NCBI RefSeq assembly: GCF_001649575.2 | Contig: NC_051431.1 | Location: forward strand, 16,774,173 to 16,838,172 | Origin: Kryptolebias marmoratus | Lineage: Eukaryota > Chordata > Actinopteri > Cyprinodontiformes > Rivulidae | Length of the DNA stretch: 64,000 nucleotides | Reading direction: 5' to 3' | Shown here: in pieces, positions 47,301 through 51,294 of the stretch | Position numbering within the stretch: position 1 is the first letter of the stretch | Layout of the letters: every line of letters begins with the position of its first letter | The notes under the pieces: generated by a model | Database searches by the model: none | Told to the model about the DNA's origin: nothing | What the model saw: only the letters and a program-made list of their open reading frames with translations | Translations under genes and position numbers: made by a program

Positions 47301-47879
47301 CCGCCGCTGCCGTAGGCTTGTTTGGCTCGATGTCTAGCACGCCGACACGAAAATCGGACCTGTTCGGCAGCATCACTATCACCTTCCGTCCATCTGTTCT
47401 CTGGCAGAAGGTTTCAGTGCAGCCATCCGCATCACTCTGCTCCGTGCTCAGACTCTGACACACAAATGTCCACGATCCGAGGGCGCTGCCGTCTCCTGCT
47501 GCTGCTCCAGCTTCCACACACAGCTCATTAGTTTGCTGCAGACAGCAGAGGCACATGCATCAGCCCGCTGGAACTTTTACTGTTTGTTGCTACCTTCCAG
47601 GATTCTTCTATTGATTCGGGTCTGCTACGTGAAATGAATAGACGAGTTGGTTTCTTTATTTTTGGTGAAAACAAGGTGGTGTGTGTTTGTGTGTGTGTGT
47701 GGTTGTGTGGCTAACACTCAAACAGATTTTTCCTGACACATATACCTGTCTTCTCTCGGTCCGTTCAGCCTCTTCACTTCCCATTTAAATCTCCCAGGTT
47801 CAGTGTGATTATTTGCTCCCATGTCTCTAAATCAAAAACTCTACGTTGTTTGTTTCAGCTCTTTAGAGACGTGCGATAA
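7309..47879 (+). CDS. arap1: ARAP1: Arf-GAP with Rho-GAP domain, ankyrin repeat and PH domain 1 (32 coding exons, whole gene)
   Basis: A multidomain PIP3-responsive GTPase-activating protein that, in mammals, acts on Arf and Rho-family GTPases at endosomes, Golgi and actin-rich membrane. Exons read from the sequence: 7309-8342, 16250-16413, 19193-19281, 19353-19435, 21801-21941, 22150-22216, 22385-22505, 23040-23224, 23390-23496, 25284-25483, 25743-25828, 26282-26464, 34632-34806, 35269-35403, 35558-35693, 36220-36322, 36692-36884, 36973-37018, 38192-38355, 39306-39518, 40537-40642, 40725-40872, 41067-41150, 41683-41766, 41925-42042, 42754-42867, 42954-43099, 43190-43272, 43611-43661, 46211-46274, 46534-46692, 47859-47879. 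Every junction keeps frame; total 4803 nt, 1600 residues (human about 1450). Domains by approximate residue: SAM 24-84, PH1 487-585, PH2 600-685, ArfGAP 690-820, ankyrin-like 821-878, PH3 900-1003, PH4 1020-1110, RhoGAP 1120-1310, RA 1330-1425, PH5 1435-1560. ARAP1 rather than ARAP2/3 because RhoGAP, RA, PH5 and the C-terminus (SLIPLRGSENEMR) match remembered ARAP1. Paralogue a or b is unknown. Confidence 0.96.
9860..10295 (+). mobile_element. Decayed Tc1-like transposase fragment
   Basis: The translation carries the Tc1 signature VKHGGGGLLVWACF (10073-10114), with FDHNAQRHV-like sequence before it in a shifted frame and aacatggcagcacggctta upstream. Frameshifts and stops break the gene; terminal repeats were not found. 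Non-functional. Confidence 0.75.
12190..12530 (+). repeat. Interspersed repeat family A, copy 1
   Basis: Shares cttagctcctaccacactga, ttggttgtagatgtacacct, gatattttgctaacagtaca and a trailing acgaacactcacac with the copies at 40188-40418 (minus), 58275-58515, 58840-58925 and 58985-59235. No coding capacity or terminal repeats seen. Confidence 0.6.
12911..12928. repeat. (GT)9 microsatellite
   Basis: Nine GT units. Confidence 0.9.
15780..16127 (+). promoter_or_regulatory. Candidate internal promoter and 5' UTR for a SAM-less ARAP1 transcript
   Basis: A GC-richer block with scattered CpG sits directly upstream of ATG 16128 at the end of the 7.9 kb intron 1. No TATA box is obvious. An in-frame TAG at 16077 precedes the open frame, so translation cannot come from further upstream in unspliced RNA. 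An AG at 16085 or 16091 could instead be the acceptor of a separate leader exon. A promoter here is inference from position and base composition. Confidence 0.4.
16128..16413 (+). CDS. arap1: ARAP1 alternative first coding exon (SAM-less isoform start) extending exon 2 upstream
   Basis: ATG 16128 (A at -3) opens a frame beginning MHRISFLRGFFTRFYMTIAS that runs without a stop into the shared exon 2 sequence and out at donor CAA|GTGAGT (16414). It replaces the SAM exon. The protein would have about 1296 residues and no SAM domain or PxPxxR motifs. The new N-terminus is rich in aromatic and basic residues, possibly an amphipathic membrane contact (inference). Mammalian ARAP1 is known to have shorter isoforms lacking the N-terminal part, which fits. 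It could alternatively be fortuitous readthrough upstream of the internal acceptor. Confidence 0.6.
16250..16413 (+). CDS. arap1: ARAP1 coding exon 2: proline-rich linker
   Basis: Residues 345-399 (SLPTAKTRPDEP ... LPPRRSPQLP). A strong pyrimidine tract precedes the acceptor cag at 16249. The two bases AG carried from exon 1 join C to give serine, keeping the same frame that the alternative first exon uses. Low-complexity linker between SAM and PH1 with PxxP motifs. The exact acceptor is the least certain splice in the model, because other AGs in the right phase exist nearby (for example at 16141) with poorer context. Confidence 0.78.
16414..19192. other. ARAP1 intron 2
   Basis: 2.8 kb of AT-rich DNA with short ORFs only. 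A pyrimidine run before the exon 3 acceptor at its end. Nothing else recognised. Confidence 0.6.
19193..19281 (+). CDS. arap1: ARAP1 coding exon 3: acidic linker
   Basis: Residues 400-429, including GSSDEYEDPD, an acidic tyrosine-containing stretch like the SDYDEVPEE-type stretch of mammalian ARAP1. Acceptor follows a run of seven C (cccccccag at 19192); donor AGG|GTGAGG at 19282. Enters with one carried base and leaves in phase 0. The next intron is only 71 bases. Confidence 0.86.
19353..19435 (+). CDS. arap1: ARAP1 coding exon 4: acidic linker before PH1
   Basis: Residues 430-456, EMSLQVPRTEQERYSFLESD then a run of acidic residues. Acceptor ctccaacag; donor GATGA|GTGAGT at 19436. An acidic stretch precedes PH1 in mammalian ARAP1 too. 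Exons 3 and 4 individually break frame, so neither can be skipped alone. Confidence 0.86.
19436..21800. other. ARAP1 intron 4
   Basis: 2.4 kb; about a quarter is the hAT element at 19828-20439. The rest is AT-rich and unremarkable. Confidence 0.6.
19828..20439. mobile_element. Non-autonomous hAT element with 8-bp target duplication
   Basis: Terminal inverted repeats cagcggtccccaacc (19836-19850) and ggttggggacctctg (20417-20431, reverse complement cagaggtccccaacc), flanked on both sides by the identical 8-mer gtttagta (19828-19835, 20432-20439), the hAT hallmark. The internal 596 bp has no transposase. TIR and subterminal cacggaccgg resemble Charlie-like elements widespread in vertebrates. 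Lies in ARAP1 intron 4. Confidence 0.9.
21801..21941 (+). CDS. arap1: ARAP1 coding exon 5: linker end and first strand of PH1
   Basis: Residues 457-503, beginning FWQDKSSRTSSF and ending VIKMGWLDKNLPQG. The KxGWLxK motif opens PH1, the domain linked in the family to PIP3 binding. Acceptor ttatccag at 21800 was chosen over ggcag at 21810 because only the former keeps frame with the GA carried from exon 4. Donor GG|GTATTA at 21942. Confidence 0.92.
22150..22216 (+). CDS. arap1: ARAP1 coding exon 6: PH1
   Basis: Residues 504-526, VLYQRRWAKLDADYLRYFD then NEK. The RRW basic cluster after the first PH strand fits the phosphoinositide-binding loop (KxnRxRxF-like) of PH domains. Acceptor aaacag, donor AAG|GTAACA, phase 0 exit. 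Confidence 0.95.
22385..22505 (+). CDS. arap1: ARAP1 coding exon 7: PH1
   Basis: Residues 527-566, DVYSKGFVSTAFISHVSSMG ... NRTFIFKAESE, the central and late strands of PH1. The acceptor ttgaag is short of pyrimidines next to the AG but keeps frame. Donor GAAG|GTTGGT at 22506 is non-ideal at +3. Confidence 0.95.
22740..22945 (+). repeat. Possible interspersed repeat in ARAP1 intron 7
   Basis: agccgaagtccaaagacaat, ctttgaaagacctacaggac and gaagaacctttgatcaagac resemble a purine-rich fish repeat I recall. Family not named; unverified. Confidence 0.3.
23040..23224 (+). CDS. arap1: ARAP1 coding exon 8: PH1 C-terminal helix and start of PH2
   Basis: Residues 567-628. AERNDWVNSLKD is the PH1 C-terminal helix with its invariant tryptophan. 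YQGFLEIRGLRSKYYTVVAS starts PH2, ending KVFLYKNLD at donor GAC|GTAAGA. Acceptor ctcgcctgcag at 23039. Confidence 0.96.
23390..23496 (+). CDS. arap1: ARAP1 coding exon 9: PH2
   Basis: Residues 629-663, DYRIGLGITSIDMNVGNIKE ... RRSFDLTTPYRTF, nearly the same as the mammalian ARAP1 PH2 core. Acceptor ttccttccag, donor TTTAG|GTAAGC. Confidence 0.96.
23497..25283. other. ARAP1 intron 9
   Basis: Holds a (TG)n tract at 24133-24160 and, from tacagtggggtccaaaac near 24358 to about 24850, a stretch with repeat-like ends that contains a 107-codon ORF (24487-24810) of no recognisable family. Confidence 0.5.
24133..24160. repeat. (TG)14 microsatellite
   Basis: Fourteen TG units within ARAP1 intron 9. 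Confidence 0.95.
25284..25483 (+). CDS. arap1: ARAP1 coding exon 10: PH2 end and ArfGAP zinc finger
   Basis: Residues 664-730. EQMREQWVDAMRNAIGEALS closes PH2. The ArfGAP domain then opens with the full CX2CX16CX2C zinc finger (Cys706, 709, 726, 729; C-ADC ... CKQC). All four zinc ligands are present, so the ArfGAP fold should be intact. Acceptor ttatttcctcag, donor GCAG|GTTGGT. Confidence 0.97.
25743..25828 (+). CDS. arap1: ARAP1 coding exon 11: ArfGAP catalytic arginine segment
   Basis: Residues 731-759, GEHRGLGPSISKVRSLKMD ... KVWTKELIQ. Arg734 lies in the family pattern CX4R after the last zinc cysteine, the arginine finger needed for GTP hydrolysis on Arf. Acceptor tgtatttcag, donor CAG|GTAACT. 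Confidence 0.97.
26282..26464 (+). CDS. arap1: ARAP1 coding exon 12: ArfGAP C-terminal part
   Basis: Residues 760-820: VFLELGNERVNSFWAANVPP, then KYRQGKYRKYHALYGNQKEL. FWAANVPPSEAL is the conserved ArfGAP segment after the zinc finger. Acceptor ccttgccgcag, donor AAC|GTGAGT. The following intron is 8.2 kb, the largest in the gene. Confidence 0.97.
27502..27998. mobile_element. Tigger/pogo-like MITE
   Basis: Left end tactgtatttttcggactat, then aaggcgcac; right end, reverse-complemented, taccgtattttccgcattat then agggcacac. Imperfect terminal inverted repeats with TA at both edges, as in Tc1/mariner-superfamily insertions. Internal subrepeats of the cttataatcc(a/g) type. No transposase. Confidence 0.75.
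28180..28240 (+). repeat. Interspersed repeat family A, partial copy with CA tail
   Basis: atccagtggttcaggagata, ctttgctattgctacaaacg, then (CA)7 at 28217-28230. Only the 3' part of the family is present. Confidence 0.45.
29140..29186. repeat. CTC/TCC-rich simple repeat
   Basis: Runs of TCC/CTC triplets with short interruptions; the strand is almost pure pyrimidine. Confidence 0.85.
29895..30066 (+). other. Exon-like open block inside ARAP1 intron 12
   Basis: 172 bases bounded by a good acceptor (tatttcctgcag) and donor (AAAG|GTAAAG). One frame is open throughout, 57 codons including KKTKRFDFFDQGTIWTEE and SWRKIVRLDQLGDGTQRR. That frame needs two carried bases, whereas exon 12 ends in phase 0, where this block hits a stop after seven codons. 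So it would be a poison exon in ARAP1, or belong to another transcript or an old repeat. I do not recognise the peptide. Confidence 0.3.
30113..30132. repeat. (GA)10 microsatellite
   Basis: Ten GA units just downstream of the exon-like block at 29895-30066. Confidence 0.9.
30845..31010 (+). repeat. Fragment of a fish interspersed repeat
   Basis: ggagccaatgaagagaagca, gccgcatccttttggatgag and agagctgccttgttatcctg follow the order of a repeat common in teleost introns (remembered). Class not known to me. Confidence 0.45.
33899..33924. repeat. (CA)13 microsatellite
   Basis: Thirteen CA units preceded by an imperfect CA stretch. Confidence 0.95.
34632..34806 (+). CDS. arap1: ARAP1 coding exon 13: degenerate ankyrin-repeat region
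   Basis: Residues 821-878, ALCINVQCSDLLETLSLIFC, then GAEVNC and LENIASSHSQPLQAELIRHN. It occupies the ankyrin position between ArfGAP and PH3, but the repeat consensus is weak (no clear TPLH box) and it is less conserved than its flanks. Acceptor cttctcctccccag, donor ACAG|GTACGC. Confidence 0.92.
35269..35403 (+). CDS. arap1: ARAP1 coding exon 14: start of PH3
   Basis: Residues 879-923, ELPQLPVDSGMDLQHYQ ... VSYNGFLSKTASMTRAV ... CKPKE. The YNGFLSKTA segment opens PH3. Acceptor ttcttccgtag, donor GAAG|GTACGT. Confidence 0.95.
35558..35693 (+). CDS. arap1: ARAP1 coding exon 15: PH3
   Basis: Residues 924-968, EFSRRWCTLNDGIFSYYESD ... GVIKASEMVCLAVIPSKKHG. Typical PH strands 2-4. Acceptor catctgctcag, donor CATGG|GTATTC. 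Confidence 0.96.
36220..36322 (+). CDS. arap1: ARAP1 coding exon 16: PH3 C-terminal part
   Basis: Residues 969-1003, FEHTFEVYSENERLYLFGTD ... HKEWVKCLAK, with the PH-helix tryptophan. Acceptor caaccccag, donor AAG|GTAACG. Confidence 0.96.
36692..36884 (+). CDS. arap1: ARAP1 coding exon 17: PH4
   Basis: Residues 1004-1067, SFIPTSAEPLLRLSFDRIGR ... VGWFALVGSTLHFYLEG ... IHLRRVNEL. The less conserved fourth PH domain. Acceptor after a T/C tract (cccccacag), donor CTTT|GTGAGT. Confidence 0.94.
36973..37018 (+). CDS. arap1: ARAP1 coding exon 18: 46-bp micro-exon in PH4
   Basis: Residues 1068-1082, SIQQDSEVLVLVERG, matching the mammalian SIQ-DSE-VLVLVER segment. Acceptor taattttatag, donor GGAAG|GTGAGA. 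It is easily missed by ORF-based searches. Its length breaks frame if skipped. Confidence 0.94.
37019..38191. other. ARAP1 intron 18
   Basis: Contains a block (about 37262-37890) bounded by inverted copies of repeat family B, with TG-rich internal sequence. Nothing coding recognised. Confidence 0.5.
37262..37890. repeat. Family B element bounded by imperfect inverted repeats
   Basis: Left edge tctctctttgaatgacctcc (37270-37289) and right edge accgaggtcattcaaagacc (37843-37862) are reverse-complement relatives. Similar single copies occur at 48415-48470 (minus) and 61055-61115 (plus). Possibly a MITE. No target duplication identified. Confidence 0.4.
38192..38355 (+). CDS. arap1: ARAP1 coding exon 19: PH4 end and start of RhoGAP
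   Basis: Residues 1083-1137. RTLYIEGERKLDFAGWCGAI closes PH4. DTLSQQQLTETDVPVIV and CIDYITQC lead into RhoGAP. Acceptor tcgctctgtag, donor TGCG|GTAAGA. GC-richer than the surrounding introns. Confidence 0.96.
38618..38669. other. Assembly gap (52 N)
   Basis: Lies in ARAP1 intron 19, followed by a C13 run (38670-38682) and (AC)11 (38683-38704). The gap probably reflects this simple repeat. No exon is expected in it, since the ARAP1 frame continues across the intron. Confidence 0.95.
38670..38704. repeat. C13 run and (AC)11 microsatellite
   Basis: Homopolymer C followed by eleven AC units beside the N gap. Confidence 0.9.
39306..39518 (+). CDS. arap1: ARAP1 coding exon 20: RhoGAP with arginine finger
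   Basis: Residues 1138-1208, GLMSEGIYRKSGVNSRVAAL, then EGEHQVDDVSNALKRFFREL. Arg1146 in GIYRKSG is the arginine finger that stabilises the Rho GTP-hydrolysis transition state. Acceptor gttttttaag is weak at -3 (A) but keeps frame. Donor ACTG|GTGAGA. Confidence 0.97.
39689..39960 (-). mobile_element. Antisense LINE-like fragment
   Basis: agacaagataagataaaact, ttattgtccacaaatgtgga and attttccttcggctc resemble the reverse complement of a common fish element whose plus strand ends in TATCTT repeats; ggacaaaagacttcttaggg further along also fits. Family uncertain. Confidence 0.45.
40188..40418 (-). repeat. Interspersed repeat family A, inverted copy
   Basis: Reverse complement reads gtgctcagagtatgtgctgg, then acaccagattttagctcagt, tggatgtata-like core and gttagc end, aligning by eye with 58985-59235. 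In ARAP1 intron 20. Confidence 0.6.
40537..40642 (+). CDS. arap1: ARAP1 coding exon 21: RhoGAP
   Basis: Residues 1209-1243, GIQDENEKIRQYKRLLDRLP ... VNKATLQALINHLY. Acceptor tgtactccag, donor TACTG|GTAAGA. The next intron is only 82 bases. Confidence 0.97.
40725..40872 (+). CDS. arap1: ARAP1 coding exon 22: RhoGAP
   Basis: Residues 1244-1293, CVQRYSELNQMNLHNLAIVF then GPTLFQTDGKDYTAGRAIED. NLAIVFGPTL is the conserved RhoGAP block carrying the GTPase-contacting asparagine. Acceptor ctgtgcttcag, donor GAG|GTCGGT. Confidence 0.97.
41067..41150 (+). CDS. arap1: ARAP1 coding exon 23: RhoGAP C-terminal helix
   Basis: Residues 1294-1321, VSEQQLNRQLDEIKAIIDLR then NTHTTKFP. Acceptor ggttttgtag, donor CCT|GTGAGT; 84 bp, phase 0 on both sides, so it could be skipped in frame. 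Confidence 0.93.
41683..41766 (+). CDS. arap1: ARAP1 coding exon 24: start of Ras-association domain
   Basis: Residues 1322-1349, PLQKKEGDGHFICTVYLQET then EPEEQLVK. The FICTVYL strand opens the RA domain. Acceptor gtgtactctag, donor AAA|GTAAAA. Also 84 bp and frame-neutral. Confidence 0.94.
41925..42042 (+). CDS. arap1: ARAP1 coding exon 25: Ras-association domain
   Basis: Residues 1350-1388, VPGSMTAAELTCGVLDRRNI then REKDYWSCWEVCDKEEM. Acceptor ctttcccctcag, donor ATGG|GTGAGA. Confidence 0.96.
42754..42867 (+). CDS. arap1: ARAP1 coding exon 26: RA domain end
   Basis: Residues 1389-1426, ERPLHYQERVLPILHSIGAD then SRLLIKKHPDIEAMMSFL. Acceptor ctgttcctcag, donor CTAA|GTAAAA; the following intron is 86 bases. 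Confidence 0.95.
42954..43099 (+). CDS. arap1: ARAP1 coding exon 27: start of PH5
   Basis: Residues 1427-1475, KHGIMKFREERSILGLGLST then FHERYFILNVTSLRMYKDVR. Acceptor ctgcctcccag, donor AGA|GTAAGA. No counterpart of the extra insert remembered after this point in the longest human form is seen in the next exon. Confidence 0.96.
43190..43272 (+). CDS. arap1: ARAP1 coding exon 28: PH5
   Basis: Residues 1476-1502, SNRPDREWPVKSLKIYLGIK then KKLRPPT. Acceptor tttgtctcag, donor ACACA|GTGAGC. Confidence 0.96.
43611..43661 (+). CDS. arap1: ARAP1 coding exon 29: 51-bp micro-exon in PH5
   Basis: Residues 1503-1519, HWGLTVVYESKKPERQQ. Acceptor gtgttttcag, donor AGTG|GTGAGT. Too short for ORF scans. 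The CA carried from exon 28 completes histidine where mammals have cysteine. Confidence 0.95.
43662..46210. other. ARAP1 intron 29
   Basis: 2.5 kb separating two parts of PH5. A 195-codon ORF (44537-45124) begins with GTG and looks random. The 3' third (45640-46200) is CpG-richer, with gtcgtcgtcgtcg near 46087. No exon recognised. Confidence 0.5.
46211..46274 (+). CDS. arap1: ARAP1 coding exon 30: PH5 C-terminal helix
   Basis: Residues 1520-1541, WYLCCESQSEMREWYATFLS then IQ, with the PH-helix tryptophan. Acceptor tttatttgcag, donor CAG|GTGTGT. It lies 2.5 kb after exon 29, so it is easily lost in a gene model. Confidence 0.96.
46534..46692 (+). CDS. arap1: ARAP1 coding exon 31: PH5 end and conserved C-terminal tail
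   Basis: Residues 1542-1594, YDGDMWPQDGLQRTRVIRTL then GNVSLIPLRGSENEMRNSVA and AFSQDPLA. Matches the mammalian C-terminal block. Donor GCT|GTGAGT at 46693. Without splicing the frame would run 25 more unconserved codons to a stop at 46765-46767; a following exon restores the expected C-terminus, so splicing is preferred. Confidence 0.95.
46693..47858. other. ARAP1 intron 31
   Basis: GC-richer intron containing a 164-codon minus-strand ORF (47062-47556) with ATG start and no recognised domain. The family is unknown and the ORF may be chance in GC-rich DNA. Confidence 0.5.
47859..47879 (+). CDS. arap1: ARAP1 last coding exon 32 (six codons plus stop)
   Basis: Acceptor tgtttcag at 47858, then LFRDVR and TAA at 47877-47879, in phase 0 after DPLA. 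Mammalian ARAP1 ends in a very similar DPLSLLRNV, so this six-codon exon is real despite its size. A consensus donor AAG|GTAAGA follows 27 bases after the stop (47907). Confidence 0.9.
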   Translation, partial: LFRDVR

Positions 47880-49648
47880 CGCTTACACAACGACGGCAAC
47901 AGCAAGGTAAGAAACTTTCACACTCTTATTGAAAACTAGAAATACGACTAGGACGACTTTAAAAAGAAATTCCTTTTGATTCCCGTCACATGTGTTTTGA
48001 ATCGTCTCTGCGGACTTCATCAGGTTCGCAGCTCGGTGTGAAACAAGTCTTTGGAAATGAAAGGTCAGATCAGTGGTTGTTGCCATCACTGATCTCATTC
48101 AGTTCAGTTTATGAGTTCATTGAGTCACTTCAGGGTGTGCTACAAAAACAACAAACCCATCTAATTCAGGGAAGATTACATGCAGTTCAGTTCAATAGAT
48201 TTCAATCCAATACAGTCAGGTTCAGATTCAGCTGCATAAAATTCAATTATATCATCAGATTACTGTTTACTATGAATATGAACTAAGAAAAGCCAGCGGA
48301 TTAAGTGTAACCTTTCATCCTGATCACATTTTCTTAGTCTCATAAATCAAATATATTTACTTGAATGACTTCATACTGTTTAAAGAGGGGTTTCTGTGGA
48401 AAGGTTATGAATAATTAAGATCTTACCTGTTGTAGATAGCTCTTTGAATGAGCTCAGTTTGGAGAAATAAAATAATTCTGACTGTGCTGACAAACGAGTA
48501 AAGTTTATTAACAGATGGAGGATTTTTTTGGTTTGATACAAACAATGTGATTGATCACATTCTTGATAACTTTCGATCAAACTTTAAACATGTTTAACTA
48601 AAAACGATGTGATTAAAATGTAAGGAAAGTCTTCCTAAATGTTGTATTTTATTGTATTAAGTTATTTTCTCAAAGGGGTTTGTCATAAAAGGGAGAGAGA
48701 TGCAGTTTTTTTCACTGATTGACCCAATTCTTTGATCAGTTCTGTCTAAAGTCTCACATCAGTCTTTAGTTCCACTATTAAAAGCTAAATCATTAAAGTA
48801 TGTTATTAAAGAGCTAAAACCAGAGAGGGAGCAAGCATTCATGCTCATTGTGTGATCAGAATTTGTGACGTTGTGGCCAAAACAGGAGCAATGTCAACTA
48901 AATGAGAGGACATGCCGTCTTTGAAATATATCTATACAGAAGATCTTTGTAAGATTCAACAGACCGGTGTAGAATCATATCAGCTGCATGAAATGAACAG
49001 AGTGAAAGCTGAGCGAGGCAGAGGAGAGTCAGAAGTCAGGAGATTGTCAACATCCAGGCCTGGAACATCCTGTCTTTATCAAATATAGGAGCGATACTAG
49101 CGTCAAAGTAAAACTTGCTTGACCGTTAAAAACAACCCAATAACACGTTGAAGGATCCAAGCTGGAAGGAGCTGAAGCTTCAGGGAAATCAGGAGATGTG
49201 CGCTTTAATTCTACATCCAAATTATTGCTTCGACGTGCAGCAGCAGCCAATCGGATACATTTGGTGATTAAGGCAACCATTTTATACATTTCCTGTATAA
49301 AACCAGAAACTGTCAGTGTGAACATAGTGGATTTACTTTGTGTCAGTATGTTTTGATGGTAGTTTTTCTTGATAAAGTGACTAAATTTTCGCAAAATTGT
49401 ATATCGTAGGGTTGCTTACCTATCGAAGGATATTCCAGACGCCTTTTTTGTCTTTATTGGTGCAGATACAACATGCACACGACTCGGGCGTGCTGCTACA
49501 AGACGACTGCATCCTGTTTTGTCCATTGAGCCACAGGATCACATGTCGAGTGCTCCCTCTTTGTTTTTAGCTGGCTATGGTGGCTCCCTGAAACGGCTTC
49601 AGGGAAAAGGGCTGCGTGTTCGTTGAGTTCACTGTTTTTTTCCCTTAG
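47880..49648. other. Probable 3' UTR / UTR-intron region of ARAP1
   Basis: Directly after the stop comes 27 bases then a strong donor (47907). The rest is AT-rich, with a family B copy (48415-48470) and an attcagttcagtttatg-type repeat near 48095. No coding exon recognised. Confidence 0.4.
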
Positions 49649-50195
49649 AGGACAGGAGGAGTTTGCGATGAATCTAAAGTTCAGCCTTTTAACGGTGTGG
49701 ATGTTTATCGTTCAAAGGTTGGATGGAGGGGGGGGGCCCTGAATATTCCCCTGAACTTCATCGCCGGGAGATTGTGCAGAAAAGAGCGACGGACGCTCCG
49801 ACAAACACAGACTCCTGTTTTGACGGTGGATTGTGAACCTTCCGCCTTTAAAGGACCAACCAAAAGAAATCATCACCTGGATCAGATGAAAACCTACACT
49901 GCTTTCTGTGTCACTTTACGCGCTGACGGATGGACGGCTGCAGCGGGGGAGTTCCAGCATTAAAAACAAAACAACAACAAAAAGAGATCACTGAAGAGTT
50001 CCCAGCTGCTTCCAGCTCGTTGTGAAGCAACTTTTCTCCCACTGGGATCCAAAAAAAGAAAAGATACCGCAGGAAACTTTTATTTCTCTAGTGTATTTGT
50101 GTAAAAATGAATCAAGTCTTATAAAGTTAGTTATTCTTGGCACCAGCACTGAGTGCCTCAGCTCTTCTTAAATAAAGGTTTAAAGGCTTTTGGAG
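49649..50195 (+). other. arap1: Candidate 3' UTR exon of ARAP1 with poly(A) signal
   Basis: If the donor at 47907 is used, a good acceptor (tttttttcccttag, ending 49648) opens a GC-richer block running to an AATAAA at 50171-50176, followed by a T-rich stretch near 50200. Supported only by signals; other AATAAA sites (50606, 51004) and an unspliced UTR are possible. Confidence 0.3.
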
Positions 50196-51276
50196 CTGAA
50201 TTAGTTTTTTTTAACCACTTTAATGAATCATTGCTATAAATGTGCAGCTCAGAAACAAACATTTATGAAGGAAGGGGGACTGATCTGACTTCATCTGGAC
50301 CGGGACTGAAACAGAACTCCAAGATCTGCTGGAAATCGGTGCGAACCCGTCTTCAGAGTTACAGATCGGAGCTCGTGTTGACTTTGATCCTGCGTGAACG
50401 ATCAGCTCAACGAAAAGTTACAGCTCTGAGTGAAGTGTTTTTGTTTTAATCAAAAAGACAGATAGAAGAAGGATGTGATTTATTGTTAATTATTTTTTTG
50501 AAGCTGTTAAACTCAGACCATGTTTACTTATTTAAAATAAAAGTTTTGTTTCTTATTGTCTTTGTTAATCCACAGCCTCACCGAGTCGTGTGTCCATCCA
50601 CCTGCAATAAAACAAACTATTTAGTCATTAAGCTCCTTTCCGCTTTGCACGACAGAACGCCGCGTTTTTAACAGTTGGATTCAGACAATAAGAAGGAATA
50701 AAAACGCCCCGCTTCGTTTTATTCTGCAGTGAGCTGTCAGCACTTCGCAGCTTCGCCACACTCCTCCTCCTCCCTCCCTTGTTGCCTTGTCGCCTGTGTG
50801 CTTCCTGTAGATTTTCGTCATTGTACAGATTTATTTATTTTAACCGCAGAGGACGCTCTGCGCCGCCACGTAGGTTTGATTAAATCTCACCGTTATCAAG
50901 CTTTTCTACAAACAAAAAAAAACAACGAACTTTAACAACTTTCAAGTACCTGTGAAGACTGTTCTCACAGTGTTTGTGTTTTTAACTGCTGGTCGACAAA
51001 TGAAATAAACAGCTCTTCTTATAGAAAGCAACGACTCTTTGTTTCCTTACGCTATGTTAATTTATTTCAAACGAAACCAAACTGAAAAGATCTTAAAGCA
51101 AACCAGATTTCTTCATGTTTTGCCTCCAATCGGCCAGACTTTCTTGTCATCTTTTAAAGTGTTTTTTTTTCTTGTTTCTTTCACTCAGTCCTTGTACCTG
51201 ATTCTGACAGCATATATTGCAGTGTGTGCTGTAAAAAAAATAGACAATTAGAGGACAAAAGAAGTGTCAGACCTAA

Positions 51277-51294
51277 AAAAAAAAAAAAAAAAAA
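51277..51294. repeat. Poly-A run
   Basis: Eighteen A followed by gaaaaa; possibly a retroelement tail, no body recognised. Confidence 0.8.
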
